From NCBI RefSeq assembly GCF_027158005.1, contig NZ_JAPVLQ010000003.1, positions 62,001 through 126,000 of the forward strand: a stretch of DNA of 64,000 nucleotides. Direction: 5' to 3'. A program made the position numbers and the translations under genes. This stretch comes from Rhodococcus sp. H36-A4. GTDB lineage: Bacteria; Actinomycetota; Actinomycetes; Mycobacteriales; Mycobacteriaceae. The number at the start of each line of letters is the position of its first letter. Position 1 is the first letter of the stretch. The notes beneath the pieces are model-generated. The model worked only from the letters and a program-made list of their open reading frames with translations. It was not told the DNA's origin and made no database searches. Positions 21,851-31,960 of this stretch are shown in pieces.

Positions 21851-22494
21851 CCGACACCTTTCGTGTCTTTCTCGTCGACGATCATGCAGTTTTTCGTTCC
21901 GGAGTTCGCACCGAGTTGGGTCGCGAAAGTGACATCGAGGTCGTGGGGGAAGCGGGCGGAGTGGCCGACGCGGTTGCCGGTATCGAGTCGACGAAGCCCG
22001 ATGTCGTGCTGCTCGACGTCCACATGCCCGACGGCGGCGGCGTCGCCGTTCTCGAACGCATCACCGCCGGTCCCGTCTGTCTGGCGTTGTCGGTCTCCGA
22101 CGCGGCCGAAGACGTCATCGCCGTCATCCGTGCAGGTGCGCGGGGTTACGTCACGAAGACGATCTCAGGATCCGAACTCGCCGACGGGGTACGACGCGTT
22201 GCCGGTGGGGACGCCGTGTTCTCCCCGCGTCTCGCAGGCTTCGTGCTCGACTCGTTCACGGGTAAGTCGAATGTCCCCGAACCGCCACTCGATCCCGAAC
22301 TCGATTCACTCACCCCTCGTGAACTCGAAGTTCTGCGTCTGCTTGCGCGCGGTTATACCTACCGTGAGATCGCCGAGGACCTGTTCATCTCGGTGAAGAC
22401 CGTCGAGACGCATGCTTCGAACGTGCTACGTAAGACGCAGCAGTCCAATCGCAATGCGTTGACCAGGTGGGCTCACAAGCGTCGTATCGATTGA
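21847..22494 (+). CDS. NarL/LuxR-type response regulator, EsrR/LiaR-like
   Basis: A 215-residue response regulator: receiver domain with FLVDDH and phospho-acceptor D57 (VVLLDVHMP), then a LuxR-type helix-turn-helix at about residues 153-196 (LTPRELEVLRLLARGYTYREIAEDLFIS). It is translationally coupled to the PspC kinase. The obvious targets are the two ATCAGGG-N4-CCCTGAT palindromes upstream of the kinase gene and the divergent PspC gene, which would make the system autoregulated; this is inference. Confidence 0.9.
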   Translation: MTDTFRVFLVDDHAVFRSGVRTELGRESDIEVVGEAGGVADAVAGIESTKPDVVLLDVHMPDGGGVAVLERITAGPVCLALSVSDAAEDVIAVIRAGARGYVTKTISGSELADGVRRVAGGDAVFSPRLAGFVLDSFTGKSNVPEPPLDPELDSLTPRELEVLRLLARGYTYREIAEDLFISVKTVETHASNVLRKTQQSNRNALTRWAHKRRID

Positions 22495-22501
22495 TCATTT
22501 C

Positions 22502-23725
22502 TCAGAGCAGGGCGATGATCAGCACGATCACGAGTCCCACAGTGACGATCAGTGCAGCGAGGACGGCCTCGGGCGGGACGTCGATCCGGTCGTCGACTAT
22601 GTGATCTATTCGATCGAGTACCACCTCGAGTGGATTCTTCTTCCGTGGAGGATCGAACGGTGGTGGAGCGTACGGGGTCGGCGTCTCACCTTCGGTTCGA
22701 TCGCTGAACCGAACGGCAGGAAGGCCGGCAATCGTGTTTCCGAATTCTCGCGAAGGGCGTCGCGATTCCGATACCGGGGTGGAGCGATGAGCCCAGGCCG
22801 GAACGACCCCGCTGGCCGATGTCACCGGGACTCCACGTAATTGGGTGATGTTTGCTCGGCCGCTGATCGCATGTCGAATGATCTCGTCGCGTGCCTGAGC
22901 CATGGTCGGTCTGCGAGCAGGATCGGGTTCGAGCATGTGCAGCAGTGGCTCGGTCAGGTCACCGCATCGAGTGGGCGGAATTATCTGGCCCCTGGCGACG
23001 CGATGCAGCAGCGCGATGGAGTCCTGGTCGATGTCGAACGGCGGTTTTCCTTCGATCGCGGTATAAAGCGTCGCCCCGAGAGAGAAGACGTCACTTGCTT
23101 CGGTGGGGTCCTGTCCCCGGGCCACTTCTGGAGCGAAATAGGCAGGAGTTCCGGTGATGACACTCGAATCCGATTCCTCGACATCACCTTTGGCGCGCGA
23201 AATACCGAAGTCGCTGATCTTGACGACACCGAGGGTGCGTCCACGATCGGCGATCAGGATGTTGCCCGGTTTGATGTCGCGATGGACGATACCTGCCTCG
23301 TGTGCTTCGGTGAGTGCGTCGGCGACTTGAGCGCCGATCTGCGCAACTTCGTACGGTGGCAGTGTTTCGGCGGTGTTGAGTGCCTGAGCGAGGCTCCTCG
23401 ACGGCATGTATTCCATCACGAGCCAGGGCTCGCCGTCTTCGATCGCGACGTCGTGCATGGAGATGGCGTGCAGACTCGACAATCGCGCTGCGATCCTGCC
23501 TTCACGCATGGCTCGATTGCGCACTTCGCGTGCGGCGCGATCACTGAGGCGTGCAGTGGACGTGACTTGTTTGACAGCCACTTTCCGGTCTAGCAGCGTG
23601 TCCTGAGCAAGCCAGACCGCGCCCATTCCGCCCCCACCCAGCTTGTACGCGAGTCGGTACCTGCCTGCGAGTAGGAAGTCGGGTCCGACGACCCTGACGG
23701 TGCGCTGCTTCTCGGTCACGATCAC
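22502..23725 (-). CDS. Eukaryotic-type Ser/Thr protein kinase with C-terminal membrane anchor
   Basis: A 407-residue kinase. The Gly-rich loop YKLGGGGMGAVWLAQD, invariant Lys in KVAVKQV, catalytic loop IVHRDIKPGNIL, DFG (ISDFGISRAK), and activation-segment end GTPAYFAPEVARG are all present, so it should be active. A Pro-rich linker leads to one TM helix at the extreme C-terminus with almost nothing after it, so there is no extracellular sensor domain. That differs from PknB-type kinases. Convergent with the response regulator gene, eight bases apart. GTG at 23725 has no ribosome site; GTG at 23719 is an alternative. Confidence 0.9.
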   Translation of the reverse strand: MIVTEKQRTVRVVGPDFLLAGRYRLAYKLGGGGMGAVWLAQDTLLDRKVAVKQVTSTARLSDRAAREVRNRAMREGRIAARLSSLHAISMHDVAIEDGEPWLVMEYMPSRSLAQALNTAETLPPYEVAQIGAQVADALTEAHEAGIVHRDIKPGNILIADRGRTLGVVKISDFGISRAKGDVEESDSSVITGTPAYFAPEVARGQDPTEASDVFSLGATLYTAIEGKPPFDIDQDSIALLHRVARGQIIPPTRCGDLTEPLLHMLEPDPARRPTMAQARDEIIRHAISGRANITQLRGVPVTSASGVVPAWAHRSTPVSESRRPSREFGNTIAGLPAVRFSDRTEGETPTPYAPPPFDPPRKKNPLEVVLDRIDHIVDDRIDVPPEAVLAALIVTVGLVIVLIIALL

Positions 23726-23848
23726 AGGTTAGTTGACTATCGACGTCCGTGCCGACACCACTGTCGGCAGTCCGTTGTCGACCCCTCCACCTGGGCTTTC
23801 GTATCCGTCTTGACGTGGATCGCCGCAGCGGCTTTACTGGATAGGAAT

Positions 23849-23864
23849 TCGAAAATGTGTTCGA
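23849..23864 (+). promoter_or_regulatory. LexA SOS box upstream of imuA'
   Basis: TCGAAA-N4-GTTCGA, one base off the mycobacterial LexA consensus TCGAAC-N4-GTTCGA. It lies 73 bp before the imuA' start and implies induction by DNA damage. Confidence 0.88.
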
Positions 23865-23936
23865 AGGGTAAGACTTCCCCGCTGCCCCGAGAGCTGGTTC
23901 GAGTGTACTTTTTTCGCCAATTTTCGGGGAGTGCGC

Positions 23937-24830
23937 ATGACTTTTTCTGCCGGTGCTTCCATGAGTGCTACCGACTCGAGTGCTGACTCCTCATTCGAGG
24001 TGTCCCAGTCCGAAGCGTCCTTGACGGAAATGACGTTGTCCGAACGCGTCGAGCATCTGAGGCGACGCATGGCATCGGTTCCAGCACGTGGTGAGACCCG
24101 CTCCGTCAGGCAACCTATCGAACCCGTCATCCGGCCCCGCATCGAGCCGGCAACATCCACCCCGCGGGGGGGTGACCCTGTGCGAAGCAAAGCGGTACTG
24201 GCGGTCCCTCCTGCACTGGCGGCCATGCTTCCTTATGGCGGCTTGGCTCGCGGGTCCGTCGCCGCGGTCTCGGGCGCAGGTTCGCTGCTGCTCGGCATGG
24301 TGGCGGCGGTCACCGCGTCGGGTGGGCATGTCGCAGTGGTGGGGCAACCGCGGTTCGGTTTGCTCGCAGCTGTCGAGATGGGTGCAGAACTACGGAGATT
24401 GGCCGTCGTACCCGATCCGGGGGATGACCCGGTCGAGGTAGCGGCAATTCTGTTGGACGGGCTCGATCTCGTCGTGCTCGGTCTCGGCGGTCGTTCGGTG
24501 CCTCCCTCGCGTGCGCGTGCGGTTGTCGCACGGGCGCGCAGCAAAGGGGCGACGCTTCTGGTCACCGACGGTCACTGGGACGGTGTGGAGTTACGTTTGG
24601 ATGCGGAGGTGCGCAGCTACAACGGATTCGGCACCGGAGTTCGCTCGGGGCGTGGGCGTTTACGGAATCTACAGTTGGAGGTACGTGCGCAGGGCAAAGC
24701 GATGCGGCCGCGTAGTACGTGCTTCGATCTTCGTCTCGAGCGCGGCCGTATCGAATGGTCGGTCGCAGCGCAGGTAGACAGTACGACAGGCAACGGAAGT
24801 ACCGAGACCGATCTTGCGGTCCTGGCATGA
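23937..24830 (+). CDS. imuA': ImuA', SOS mutasome accessory protein
   Basis: A 297-residue protein related to RecA/SulA-like folds, from [20 protein letters not shown] onward, but without an intact Walker A motif. In mycobacteria ImuA' (Rv3395c) works with ImuB and DnaE2 in damage-induced translesion synthesis and mutagenesis, interacting with ImuB. ATG at 23937 is chosen for GGGGAG five bases upstream. The LexA box before it and the four-base overlap with imuB (ATGA) support the call. Confidence 0.88.
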   Translation: MTFSAGASMSATDSSADSSFEVSQSEASLTEMTLSERVEHLRRRMASVPARGETRSVRQPIEPVIRPRIEPATSTPRGGDPVRSKAVLAVPPALAAMLPYGGLARGSVAAVSGAGSLLLGMVAAVTASGGHVAVVGQPRFGLLAAVEMGAELRRLAVVPDPGDDPVEVAAILLDGLDLVVLGLGGRSVPPSRARAVVARARSKGATLLVTDGHWDGVELRLDAEVRSYNGFGTGVRSGRGRLRNLQLEVRAQGKAMRPRSTCFDLRLERGRIEWSVAAQVDSTTGNGSTETDLAVLA

Positions 24831-26380
24831 GCCGCGTCGTAGCGCTGTGGTGTCCGGACTGGCCTGCCGTCGCAGCTGCGGCGGTGGCCGGTCTGCCGGC
24901 GACTCATCCTGTGGTGGTCACCTCGGCCAATCGGGTGATTGCATGCTCGGCACCGGCACGGGCGGCAGGGGTCCGCCGAGGCTTACGTCGTCGTGAAGCA
25001 CAGGCGCGATGTCCGGATGTGTATGTGGCGACGGCAGATTCGGATAGGGATGGGCGCTTGTTCGAGCCGGTCGCGGCGGCCATCGATGCTGTCGCGCCAG
25101 GTGTGGAGGTGTTGCGTCCGGGTTTGTTGATTCTGAGTGCGCGTGGGGTGAGCAGATATTTCGGGTCGGAGCACAAGGCTGCCGAAAGATTGATCGATCA
25201 GGCTTCGGGTGCGGGGGTTGAATGCCAGATCGGAATCGCCGACGAGATGACGACGGCCGTCATTGCAGCTCGTCATGCTGCAGTCGTCCCTCGGGGCGGT
25301 GCTGCGCGTTTTCTCTCTCCACTCCCGGTTGCCGAGCTTGCAGCGGAGCCGAGCCTTGCCGCAGTGGACCGTGGAGAGTTGATAGACCTGTTGCGTCGCT
25401 TGGGTTTACGAACTATCGGCGATTTCGCGGCGCTCATGCCAGGGGAGGTGGCATCCCGTTTCGGGTCCGATGCGGTTCTCGCTCACCGCAGTGCGCGAGG
25501 TGAGCCGGAGCGTCCACCGTCGGCGCGTGCGTTGCCGCCCGATCTGAACGTGGAACACCGCTGCGACCCTCCCATCGATCGCGTCGACGCCGCTGCGTTC
25601 GCCGGCCGAGGTATGGCCGAAAAGCTACACCGCACGCTTGCCGCGGCGGCTGTGGCCTGCACCCGACTCCTCGTTCATGCATCCACCGGAAACGGTGAGA
25701 ATCTGTCGCGTATCTGGCGGTGCGCCGAGCCGCTGACTCCGGAAGGAACCGCAGATCGGGTGCGGTGGCAATTGGACGGGTGGCTGACCGGGCGCAGCGA
25801 GAGTCGTCCGACGGCAGGAATCATTCTTCTGAGGCTCGAACCGGTAGAGGTCGTTGCGGCAGGTGAGCTGCAGCTGGGCTTGTGGGGAAGTGTCGGTGAC
25901 GAGGACGAGCGTGCTCGGCGGGCGCTGGTACGAGTACAAGGTCTCCTCGGTGGTGATGCGGTCAAGGTAGGGGTACTCAGCGGGGGACGTGGGCCGGTGG
26001 AGCGAGTGACGCTTCGTTCGCTCGGCGATGAACTGGTCCCGCTGCTCGATCCCGCTGCCCCGTGGCCGGGCAGGTTGCCACATCCAGCTCCTGCGGCAGT
26101 AATGCAGACACGCCCAGAGGTCGCTCTGGAAGACGGCGGCGGTAACGGTGTACACGTCACCGATCGAGGTGGTTTCGACACGGCACCCGTGGGGCTTCGG
26201 TGGGGTAGCAAGAAGTGGACCTTGCACGGGTGGGCCGGCCCGTGGTCCCTCGACGAGCGTTGGTGGGATCCGGTCGTGGGTAGCCTCGGTGCGCGTGTGC
26301 AGGTGCTTCTCGAGGAGAACCGCGCTCTGCTGTTGGTGTACGAGAGAAGTGTTTGGCGAGTCGAAGGCATCTACGAATGA
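24827..26380 (+). CDS. imuB: ImuB, Y-family-like mutasome hub protein
   Basis: A 517-residue Y-family polymerase homologue. The palm/finger region ([15 protein letters not shown] at the start) lacks the acidic catalytic residues of DinB, as in M. tuberculosis ImuB (Rv3394c), which is polymerase-dead. A clamp-binding motif QLGLWG stands at residues 349-354, matching QLPLWG of the mycobacterial protein, followed by the C-terminal region used to bind ImuA' and DnaE2. It should tether DnaE2 to the sliding clamp during SOS mutagenesis. Co-translated with imuA'. Confidence 0.93.
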   Translation: MSRVVALWCPDWPAVAAAAVAGLPATHPVVVTSANRVIACSAPARAAGVRRGLRRREAQARCPDVYVATADSDRDGRLFEPVAAAIDAVAPGVEVLRPGLLILSARGVSRYFGSEHKAAERLIDQASGAGVECQIGIADEMTTAVIAARHAAVVPRGGAARFLSPLPVAELAAEPSLAAVDRGELIDLLRRLGLRTIGDFAALMPGEVASRFGSDAVLAHRSARGEPERPPSARALPPDLNVEHRCDPPIDRVDAAAFAGRGMAEKLHRTLAAAAVACTRLLVHASTGNGENLSRIWRCAEPLTPEGTADRVRWQLDGWLTGRSESRPTAGIILLRLEPVEVVAAGELQLGLWGSVGDEDERARRALVRVQGLLGGDAVKVGVLSGGRGPVERVTLRSLGDELVPLLDPAAPWPGRLPHPAPAAVMQTRPEVALEDGGGNGVHVTDRGGFDTAPVGLRWGSKKWTLHGWAGPWSLDERWWDPVVGSLGARVQVLLEENRALLLVYERSVWRVEGIYE

Positions 26381-26411
26381 GGTGGAAGAGAGCGCGGCTA
26401 CTCTCGGGACT

Positions 26412-27170
26412 GTGAGTATCGACGTGGAATTACTCGATGTGTCCGGCGTCGACATCGCCTACCGAGATTTCGGTGGAACCGATCCTGTTCCTACCGTGTT
26501 GGTGCACGGCATGGGCGGTGACAGCAGCACCTGGGACCGTTTCGCCGGCGTACTCACCAGTGCCGGTCGTCGGGTAGTCACGGTCGATCTGCGCGGGCAC
26601 GGACGCAGTGCACACGCCGACGACTACTCTTTCGACGCATTCGGCGGCGATGTGTCGGCTGTACTCGACCATCTCGGGCTGGCGCAGGTGGATCTGGTCG
26701 GGCATTCATTAGGCGCATACGCAGTGTCGGTGGTGGCGCAGCAGCGCCCCGCATCGGTTCGGTCCCTCGTAGTCGAGGAGATGCCTATTCCGATTCGGCC
26801 GGGAGATGCGCCACCGTCGCTCACCGGCCGCCTGCCCACCATCACCGAACTCTGGCACGCGGGTTCCAGTATCGTCAGGCATCCGCGCGCTGTCTTCGCA
26901 TTCGACCGTTCGATGACCAAACCTGCTCTTGCTCAGTTTCGCCGACCCAACGCTCAGTGGTGGTCCCGGTTGCCGGACATCACTGCCTCGACACTCGTGC
27001 TTCGCGGTGGCCCGGGCGGGATGGTCGATGCCGACAGGCTCGCCATGCTCACCGGTGAGATCCGCTCGTGTCAGGTTGTGGCATTCGAGACCGGTCACAG
27101 CATCCATCGTGACGACTACCAGTCATTCGAGAGCGTCGTGCTCCCATTCCTGATGCGTGATCGAATCTGA
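26412..27170 (+). CDS. Alpha/beta hydrolase
   Basis: A 252-residue alpha/beta hydrolase: oxyanion-hole HGMGGDSSTW, VDLRGHGRS, nucleophile elbow GHSLGAY (Ser near residue 99), and C-terminal His in ETGHSIHRDDY. The substrate cannot be told from sequence. It begins 31 bp after imuB and might be read through from the SOS operon. GTG at 26412 is chosen because the hydrolase fold begins there; an in-frame GTG at 26382 would add ten residues. Neither has a good ribosome site. Confidence 0.85.
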   Translation: MSIDVELLDVSGVDIAYRDFGGTDPVPTVLVHGMGGDSSTWDRFAGVLTSAGRRVVTVDLRGHGRSAHADDYSFDAFGGDVSAVLDHLGLAQVDLVGHSLGAYAVSVVAQQRPASVRSLVVEEMPIPIRPGDAPPSLTGRLPTITELWHAGSSIVRHPRAVFAFDRSMTKPALAQFRRPNAQWWSRLPDITASTLVLRGGPGGMVDADRLAMLTGEIRSCQVVAFETGHSIHRDDYQSFESVVLPFLMRDRI

Positions 27171-27193
27171 TTCTCGCGCTCTAGTATCTGCAG

Positions 27194-27715
27194 ATGGCAC
27201 TTACGGCGCAGGATCGTCCACTCATCGCTTGGACGATGATATTCGCTGTCTCTCAAGCCAATATCCTGCGTCTGTTGGGGCCTGCGGGCCCTCGGGTTCT
27301 ACAGATTCAGACTGCATGGTCGGCACTCCGATACCGGCAGATCCTCGACAGCATGGACGCAGCCGCCACTGCTCGATTTCGGAGTCACTACTATCCCGAT
27401 TTCGTCCATCCGGTGATCTATGCGATGGCTTTGCGTGCCGGGGCTTCGCGTCTGGGCGAACTCACCGACCTGACACCCACCACGGCGAAGGCACTGGCCA
27501 TAGCTCCGATTCTGTCCGCGGCGGGTGACTACGTCGAGAACGTCACGGGTCTGTATCTGCTCGATCACCGCGAACAGATCACCGATTCGGTGGTTCGAGC
27601 CACGACGGCGGTCAGCGTGACCAAATGGGTACTGGCAATGGGAACTCTCGCGTACCTCGCCTGCGGGTTCGGTCGAGCAATGACAGCCGTGGGTAGAACT
27701 GGACATCACCAGTAG
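27194..27715 (+). CDS. Membrane protein of unknown function
   Basis: A 173-residue protein with perhaps three or four hydrophobic segments (about residues 10-30, 70-85, 97-118, 140-162). Start ATG at 27194. No family recognised. Its 3' end overlaps the end of the convergent acyl-CoA reductase gene by ten bases. It follows the hydrolase by 23 bp in the same direction and may be co-transcribed. Confidence 0.68.
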   Translation: MALTAQDRPLIAWTMIFAVSQANILRLLGPAGPRVLQIQTAWSALRYRQILDSMDAAATARFRSHYYPDFVHPVIYAMALRAGASRLGELTDLTPTTAKALAIAPILSAAGDYVENVTGLYLLDHREQITDSVVRATTAVSVTKWVLAMGTLAYLACGFGRAMTAVGRTGHHQ

Positions 27716-29709
27716 GTGCCCGGCACCAACCGGCCGAGTCGGCGCGCCAACTTGCCTACTCGTGCACTCGGACGGGACGGGTCGTGCGGTGACGAGGTCA
27801 GCGGTACGAGTGAAGGCTGTGTAGGTGCAACCTCGCCTTTGGATGCAGCGGACTCCGGGAAACGACGATAGAACTGATGCATCGTACGGTCCTTGCTTTT
27901 GGGTGTGAAGATGCTGCCGAATTGACCGAGAGTGCCCAGCGGGGTGTCGATGCGCTTCGGCTTTCGGGTGAGTGCCCGGACCACCATCGCTGCTGCCTTC
28001 TCCGGCGATACCACCGGGCCGGCATTGCCGGAACCTGTCGGGGTGATCATCGGGGTGGCCACCAGCGGCATGTGGATCGTAGTGAATGTTATTCCGTCGG
28101 ATAGAGTCTCGGCTGCGGCGACGTCAGCGAAACCGTCGAGTGCAGCCTTGCTGGCTACGTAGGCGGCGAATCGAGGAGCGTGACCGAGCACTGCTGCGCT
28201 ACTGACGTTGACGACGTGCCCGAAGCGGCGTTCGCGCATGTGCGGAAGCAGTGCCAGGACGAGGCGAACAGCACCGAAGTAGTTGACGGCCATGGTGCGC
28301 TCGAAGTCGTGCAGTCGATCGGTCGAGCGGTACAACGATCGACGGATGGACCGTCCGGCGTTGTTGACCAGCATGTCCACGTGATCGTGTTCGCTCAGAA
28401 TGGTTTTCACGGTCTGTTCGACCGACTCTGTGTCGGTGATGTCGCAGGTGTACCCGAAGGCATCACCACCTCGAGCGCGAATGTTCGCCACGACGGAGTC
28501 GAGTTGTTCGGTACCGCGGGCAAGCAGAATGACAGTCGCACCTTTGCGTGCTGCCGCTTCGGCACTGGCCTTTCCGATGCCGGAGGATCCACCGGTGATG
28601 ATGATGTGCCGTCCGAAAAGCGGGCCGCGAGCATCGTCGCGCCGCGCGCGGTTCGGGTCCAGGTGCGCGCGCCAGTGTTGCCACAGACGGTCGGCGTAGG
28701 TCGCCAGCGGTGGTGGGGTGATTCCGCTGCCCGACAGTGCTTTCTGGGTCGCTGCCGAGTCGAAGGTCGTCGGGAAGGTGAGATGTTCGAGCACTACCGG
28801 TGGTATGCCGAACCTGTCCAGGAGAGTGTTGCGGCCGGTGCGGACGATGTTGGTCTTCGGTGCTACGACGGCGGCAGCAACGGCTCCGGGAATGTCGATG
28901 ACCTTCGCTCTCGAACCTGCGGCGTCGGAGAATGCGCGGTATACCTCGTGCATCGACTGCGGTTGCGTGTTGACGAGGTGGAACACTCGTTGACCGTCCT
29001 GGCCACGATGGATCAATTCCACGATCGCAGCGGCGACGTAGTCGACCGGCACCAGATTGGTGGCCCCGATCTTCGGAACCGTGATGGGAAGCGCGGTAGG
29101 CAGTGTGGCCAACGCGGCGAAGAGGGGGAAGAAGAAGTATGGGCCGTCGATCTTGTCGATCGCCCCGGTTTCGGAGTGCCCCAGCACGACCGACGGTCGA
29201 TAGACGCGCCAGTCGACCGAGGATTCGCGCACGATCTTCTCGGATTCGAACTTGGTGCGGTGATACGGGGTTGGGAAACTCTGTCCTTTGTCGAAGTCGT
29301 ATTCGGTGAATGTTCCTGCGTGATCTCCGGCAATGGCTATCGAGGAGATGTGGTGCAACCGGGCACCGGTCCGCTCGGCGAGTGCCACCACCGCGCGGGT
29401 GCCCTCGACGTTGGTCGATGCTTGTTCGTCACCGGCGGTCATGTCGTAGATGGCGCCCAGGTGAACTATGTGGTCGATGCCGTCCGGGACAGTGCGCAAT
29501 CCGAGATCGGGTTCGGTGAGATCGCCGATCAACGGGTGAATCCGGGTCTTGTCGGCGAGCATGTCGACCTGCCGTTCGAGCTTCCCGAGCGACTTTTGGC
29601 GAACCAATACGTGAATGTCGGCCGCCGGGTCGCGCTCGAGCAATTGCGGTATCAGATTCTGCCCGAGGAAACCCGTACCGCCGGTGACAATGTAGTTCGA
29701 CATGGACAC
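27706..29709 (-). CDS. acrA1: Fatty acyl-CoA reductase-type double-SDR protein (AcrA1-like)
   Basis: A 667-residue fusion of two Rossmann domains. The N-terminal half is an extended SDR with TGGTGFLGQNL and YHRTKFESEK (Tyr-X3-Lys); the C-terminal half, from about residue 370, is a classical SDR with ITGGSSGIGKASAEA, NNAGRS and YVASKAALDGF. This layout is that of mycobacterial AcrA1 (Rv3391), a multifunctional acyl-CoA reductase linked to fatty alcohol and wax or lipid metabolism. The GTG at 29709 has GGAG six bases upstream; ATG at 29703 is an alternative. A perfect 24-bp palindrome covers the start region. Confidence 0.85.
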   Translation of the reverse strand: MSMSNYIVTGGTGFLGQNLIPQLLERDPAADIHVLVRQKSLGKLERQVDMLADKTRIHPLIGDLTEPDLGLRTVPDGIDHIVHLGAIYDMTAGDEQASTNVEGTRAVVALAERTGARLHHISSIAIAGDHAGTFTEYDFDKGQSFPTPYHRTKFESEKIVRESSVDWRVYRPSVVLGHSETGAIDKIDGPYFFFPLFAALATLPTALPITVPKIGATNLVPVDYVAAAIVELIHRGQDGQRVFHLVNTQPQSMHEVYRAFSDAAGSRAKVIDIPGAVAAAVVAPKTNIVRTGRNTLLDRFGIPPVVLEHLTFPTTFDSAATQKALSGSGITPPPLATYADRLWQHWRAHLDPNRARRDDARGPLFGRHIIITGGSSGIGKASAEAAARKGATVILLARGTEQLDSVVANIRARGGDAFGYTCDITDTESVEQTVKTILSEHDHVDMLVNNAGRSIRRSLYRSTDRLHDFERTMAVNYFGAVRLVLALLPHMRERRFGHVVNVSSAAVLGHAPRFAAYVASKAALDGFADVAAAETLSDGITFTTIHMPLVATPMITPTGSGNAGPVVSPEKAAAMVVRALTRKPKRIDTPLGTLGQFGSIFTPKSKDRTMHQFYRRFPESAASKGEVAPTQPSLVPLTSSPHDPSRPSARVGKLARRLGRLVPGTYW

Positions 29710-29731
29710 AACTTACTCCGAAGTAAGTTGT
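29708..29731. promoter_or_regulatory. Perfect palindrome at the start of the acyl-CoA reductase gene
   Basis: Arms ACAACTTACT and AGTAAGTTGT with a four-base spacer. It overlaps the start codon and the ribosome site and lies in the 66-bp gap after the MMPL gene. Size and symmetry suggest a TetR-family operator; the regulator is not in this window. Confidence 0.72.
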
Positions 29732-29775
29732 CGGGCCAGGTCGGTAGAGCCCACCAGGGTGACCGGCGGCGGCGC

Positions 29776-31905
29776 TCAGTGACCGATGCCTACCTTCTCG
29801 TGCACCTTCTTCATCCACGCCGGAGCCCACCAGTTCGCCTCACCCATCAACTTCACGAGCGACGGGACGAGCAGCATGCGGATGATCGTGGCATCGATGA
29901 TGAGCGCGAGAATCATGCCGAACCCCAGGAACCGCATGATCGACAATTCGGAGATGGTGAACGCGCCGGTGACGATGATGAGGATGAGCGCGGCCGCTGT
30001 CACGATTCTTCCGGTGCGCTGGGCGCCGATGACGACCGCTTCCTCTGTCGAAGCCCCGCCTGCGCGCGCCTCGACCATGCGCGACATCAAGAACACTTCG
30101 TAGTCGGTCGACAGGCCGAAGACCACAGCGAGGATGAGGACCACGAAGGTCGCCTCCAGCGGCGCGGGCGTCACCCCGAGAAGATCGGCACCATGTCCTT
30201 CCTGGAACACCCAGGTGAGCACTCCGAATGTCGCCCCCAGGCTGAGGCCCGCCATGAGGACCGCCTTGATCGGCAACACTATCGATCCGAATGCCAGGAA
30301 GAGCAAGATGAGCGTCGAGACGACCATGATCGCAATCATGACCGGAAGCCACGCGGCGATCGCCGCATTGCCGTCGTCGACGAGTGCCCGTGCGCCACCG
30401 ACGAGCAGCTCGGTGCCATCCGGTGGTGTCATCGCGCGCAGCCCCGCCACCGCAGCACTGGCTGCATCGGCTTCGGTGCGCCCGTCGCTCGGTTCACTGA
30501 AGCTTGCTTCCAGAGCGACGACTTCGTCTGTGGATCCGATGAACGACACTCGAGCGATGCCGTCGACGGATTCTGCTAGACGGGTGATGTCGGCTATCGG
30601 CGCGCCCTGCGGTTTGGATCCATCGAGGCCCCGGAGTACGACCGTTGCGCTCTCACCCGAAGATTGGAACTCGCTGCCGAGGGTTTCGACGGCGACGCGA
30701 GCGGGATCGTCCTTGGGGAGCGCGGTGTAGTCGACTTCGCCGAGTGCGACCTTCAGTATCGGCGCCGACAGTACGAGCAGTCCCGCAATGATCACTGCCG
30801 CTACGATTCCCGGCTTGCGCATCACTCGGGTCACGACGCCGCCCCAGAACTTCTGGGCGCGCGCCTCACCTCGATCCGACGCCGTTCTGCTCCACGTCAG
30901 AGAATTGATGCGTGGTCCGAGGATCGCCAGCAACGCGGGCACTGCTGTCAACGACAGGATTGCGGCGCTGGCAACAGCAGCCATGGCCCCGAAACCGAGC
31001 GACTTGATCACCGGTTGTGGGAAGACGAGCATGCCCGCAAAGGCGCAGATCAGCAGCAAGCCCGAGAAGACGATCGTTCGGCCTGCCGTCAGAACTGTAC
31101 GAATTGCTGCATCGGTCGGTGTTGCACCGTCGCGCATTTCTTCTCGATATCGACTGACGATGAACAGCCCGTAGTCGATGGCGAGCCCGAGACCCAGAAG
31201 TGATGCGACGTTGATGGAGAACGAGCTGACTTCCGTGAACGAGGTAAGGGCACGCAGGATTGCCAACGCGCTCAGGACACTCAGGATGCCGACGAAGACC
31301 GGGACGGCGGCCGCGACGACGCCGCCGAAGATCACGATCAGCAGAACGAGCGTGATGGGGATGGCGATGGCTTCCGAACGAACCAGATCTTCCTGGAGCG
31401 TTTGGCTGAAGGAGACCCCGACCACGGAGCCACCGGCGAACTGAGAGGTGACACCCGGGACCTCGAGCTGCGGTGGGATGTCTCCGAACGTAGCGAAGGT
31501 GATGCCGGAGTCCGGTCCCAGGGTGACCGTCGCGAGTGCCTTCGTTCCGTCTTTCGAAACCAGGAATTGCTTCGCCCCGGTATCTGCTGTCCAGTAGGAG
31601 AGGACGTTCTCGACTGCGTACTTGTTCTGGAAGCCGTCGAGTACCGAGGTGACGTCCGGGGCGATGTCGTCGATGCTCTTGCCCTCGGGCGCGGTGTAGA
31701 TGGCGACGATATCGGGGGTTTGCTGCCCCAATCCTGCGACGAGCTCCGATACTTCGGCAGCTTCACTACCGGGGTCGATGAAACCGCCCTCGCTGAGCTT
31801 GCCGAAGACGCCGAGTCCCCATATGCCGCTCAGTGCTACGACCACCACAGCGATGGAGAGCACCCATCGCTTGTGGGAGACGACGAACGAGGCCCAACGA
31901 TTCAC
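29776..31905 (-). CDS. MMPL-family RND transporter
   Basis: A 709-residue membrane protein with the duplicated layout of MMPL transporters: TM1, a periplasmic loop of about 150 residues, TM2-6 (including GLGLAIDYGLFIVSRYREE), then the same pattern again with VFGLSTDYEVFLMSRMVEAR. The two D-Y pairs in the TM4-like helices are the proton-relay positions. Such proteins export lipids or lipophilic compounds. It lies upstream of the acyl-CoA reductase gene in the same direction, 66 bp apart, so export of a fatty product of that enzyme is possible. GTG at 31905 with GGAG six bases upstream. Confidence 0.92.
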   Translation of the reverse strand: MNRWASFVVSHKRWVLSIAVVVVALSGIWGLGVFGKLSEGGFIDPGSEAAEVSELVAGLGQQTPDIVAIYTAPEGKSIDDIAPDVTSVLDGFQNKYAVENVLSYWTADTGAKQFLVSKDGTKALATVTLGPDSGITFATFGDIPPQLEVPGVTSQFAGGSVVGVSFSQTLQEDLVRSEAIAIPITLVLLIVIFGGVVAAAVPVFVGILSVLSALAILRALTSFTEVSSFSINVASLLGLGLAIDYGLFIVSRYREEMRDGATPTDAAIRTVLTAGRTIVFSGLLLICAFAGMLVFPQPVIKSLGFGAMAAVASAAILSLTAVPALLAILGPRINSLTWSRTASDRGEARAQKFWGGVVTRVMRKPGIVAAVIIAGLLVLSAPILKVALGEVDYTALPKDDPARVAVETLGSEFQSSGESATVVLRGLDGSKPQGAPIADITRLAESVDGIARVSFIGSTDEVVALEASFSEPSDGRTEADAASAAVAGLRAMTPPDGTELLVGGARALVDDGNAAIAAWLPVMIAIMVVSTLILLFLAFGSIVLPIKAVLMAGLSLGATFGVLTWVFQEGHGADLLGVTPAPLEATFVVLILAVVFGLSTDYEVFLMSRMVEARAGGASTEEAVVIGAQRTGRIVTAAALILIIVTGAFTISELSIMRFLGFGMILALIIDATIIRMLLVPSLVKLMGEANWWAPAWMKKVHEKVGIGH

Positions 31906-31960
31906 ATTCTTCTCCGGCTCTTTCGGCTGCTGTATGTCACGGCGAGCCTAACTGCCTCGT

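Noticed and set aside
26148-26411. Upstream extension of the hydrolase ORF into imuB
   Set aside because: It overlaps the end of imuB in another frame and the hydrolase fold starts only near 26412.
28180-30579. 799-codon plus-strand open frame opposite the acyl-CoA reductase and MMPL genes
   Set aside because: It is antisense to two well-supported genes and its product has no domain and odd composition. Long antisense frames are common in GC-rich DNA.
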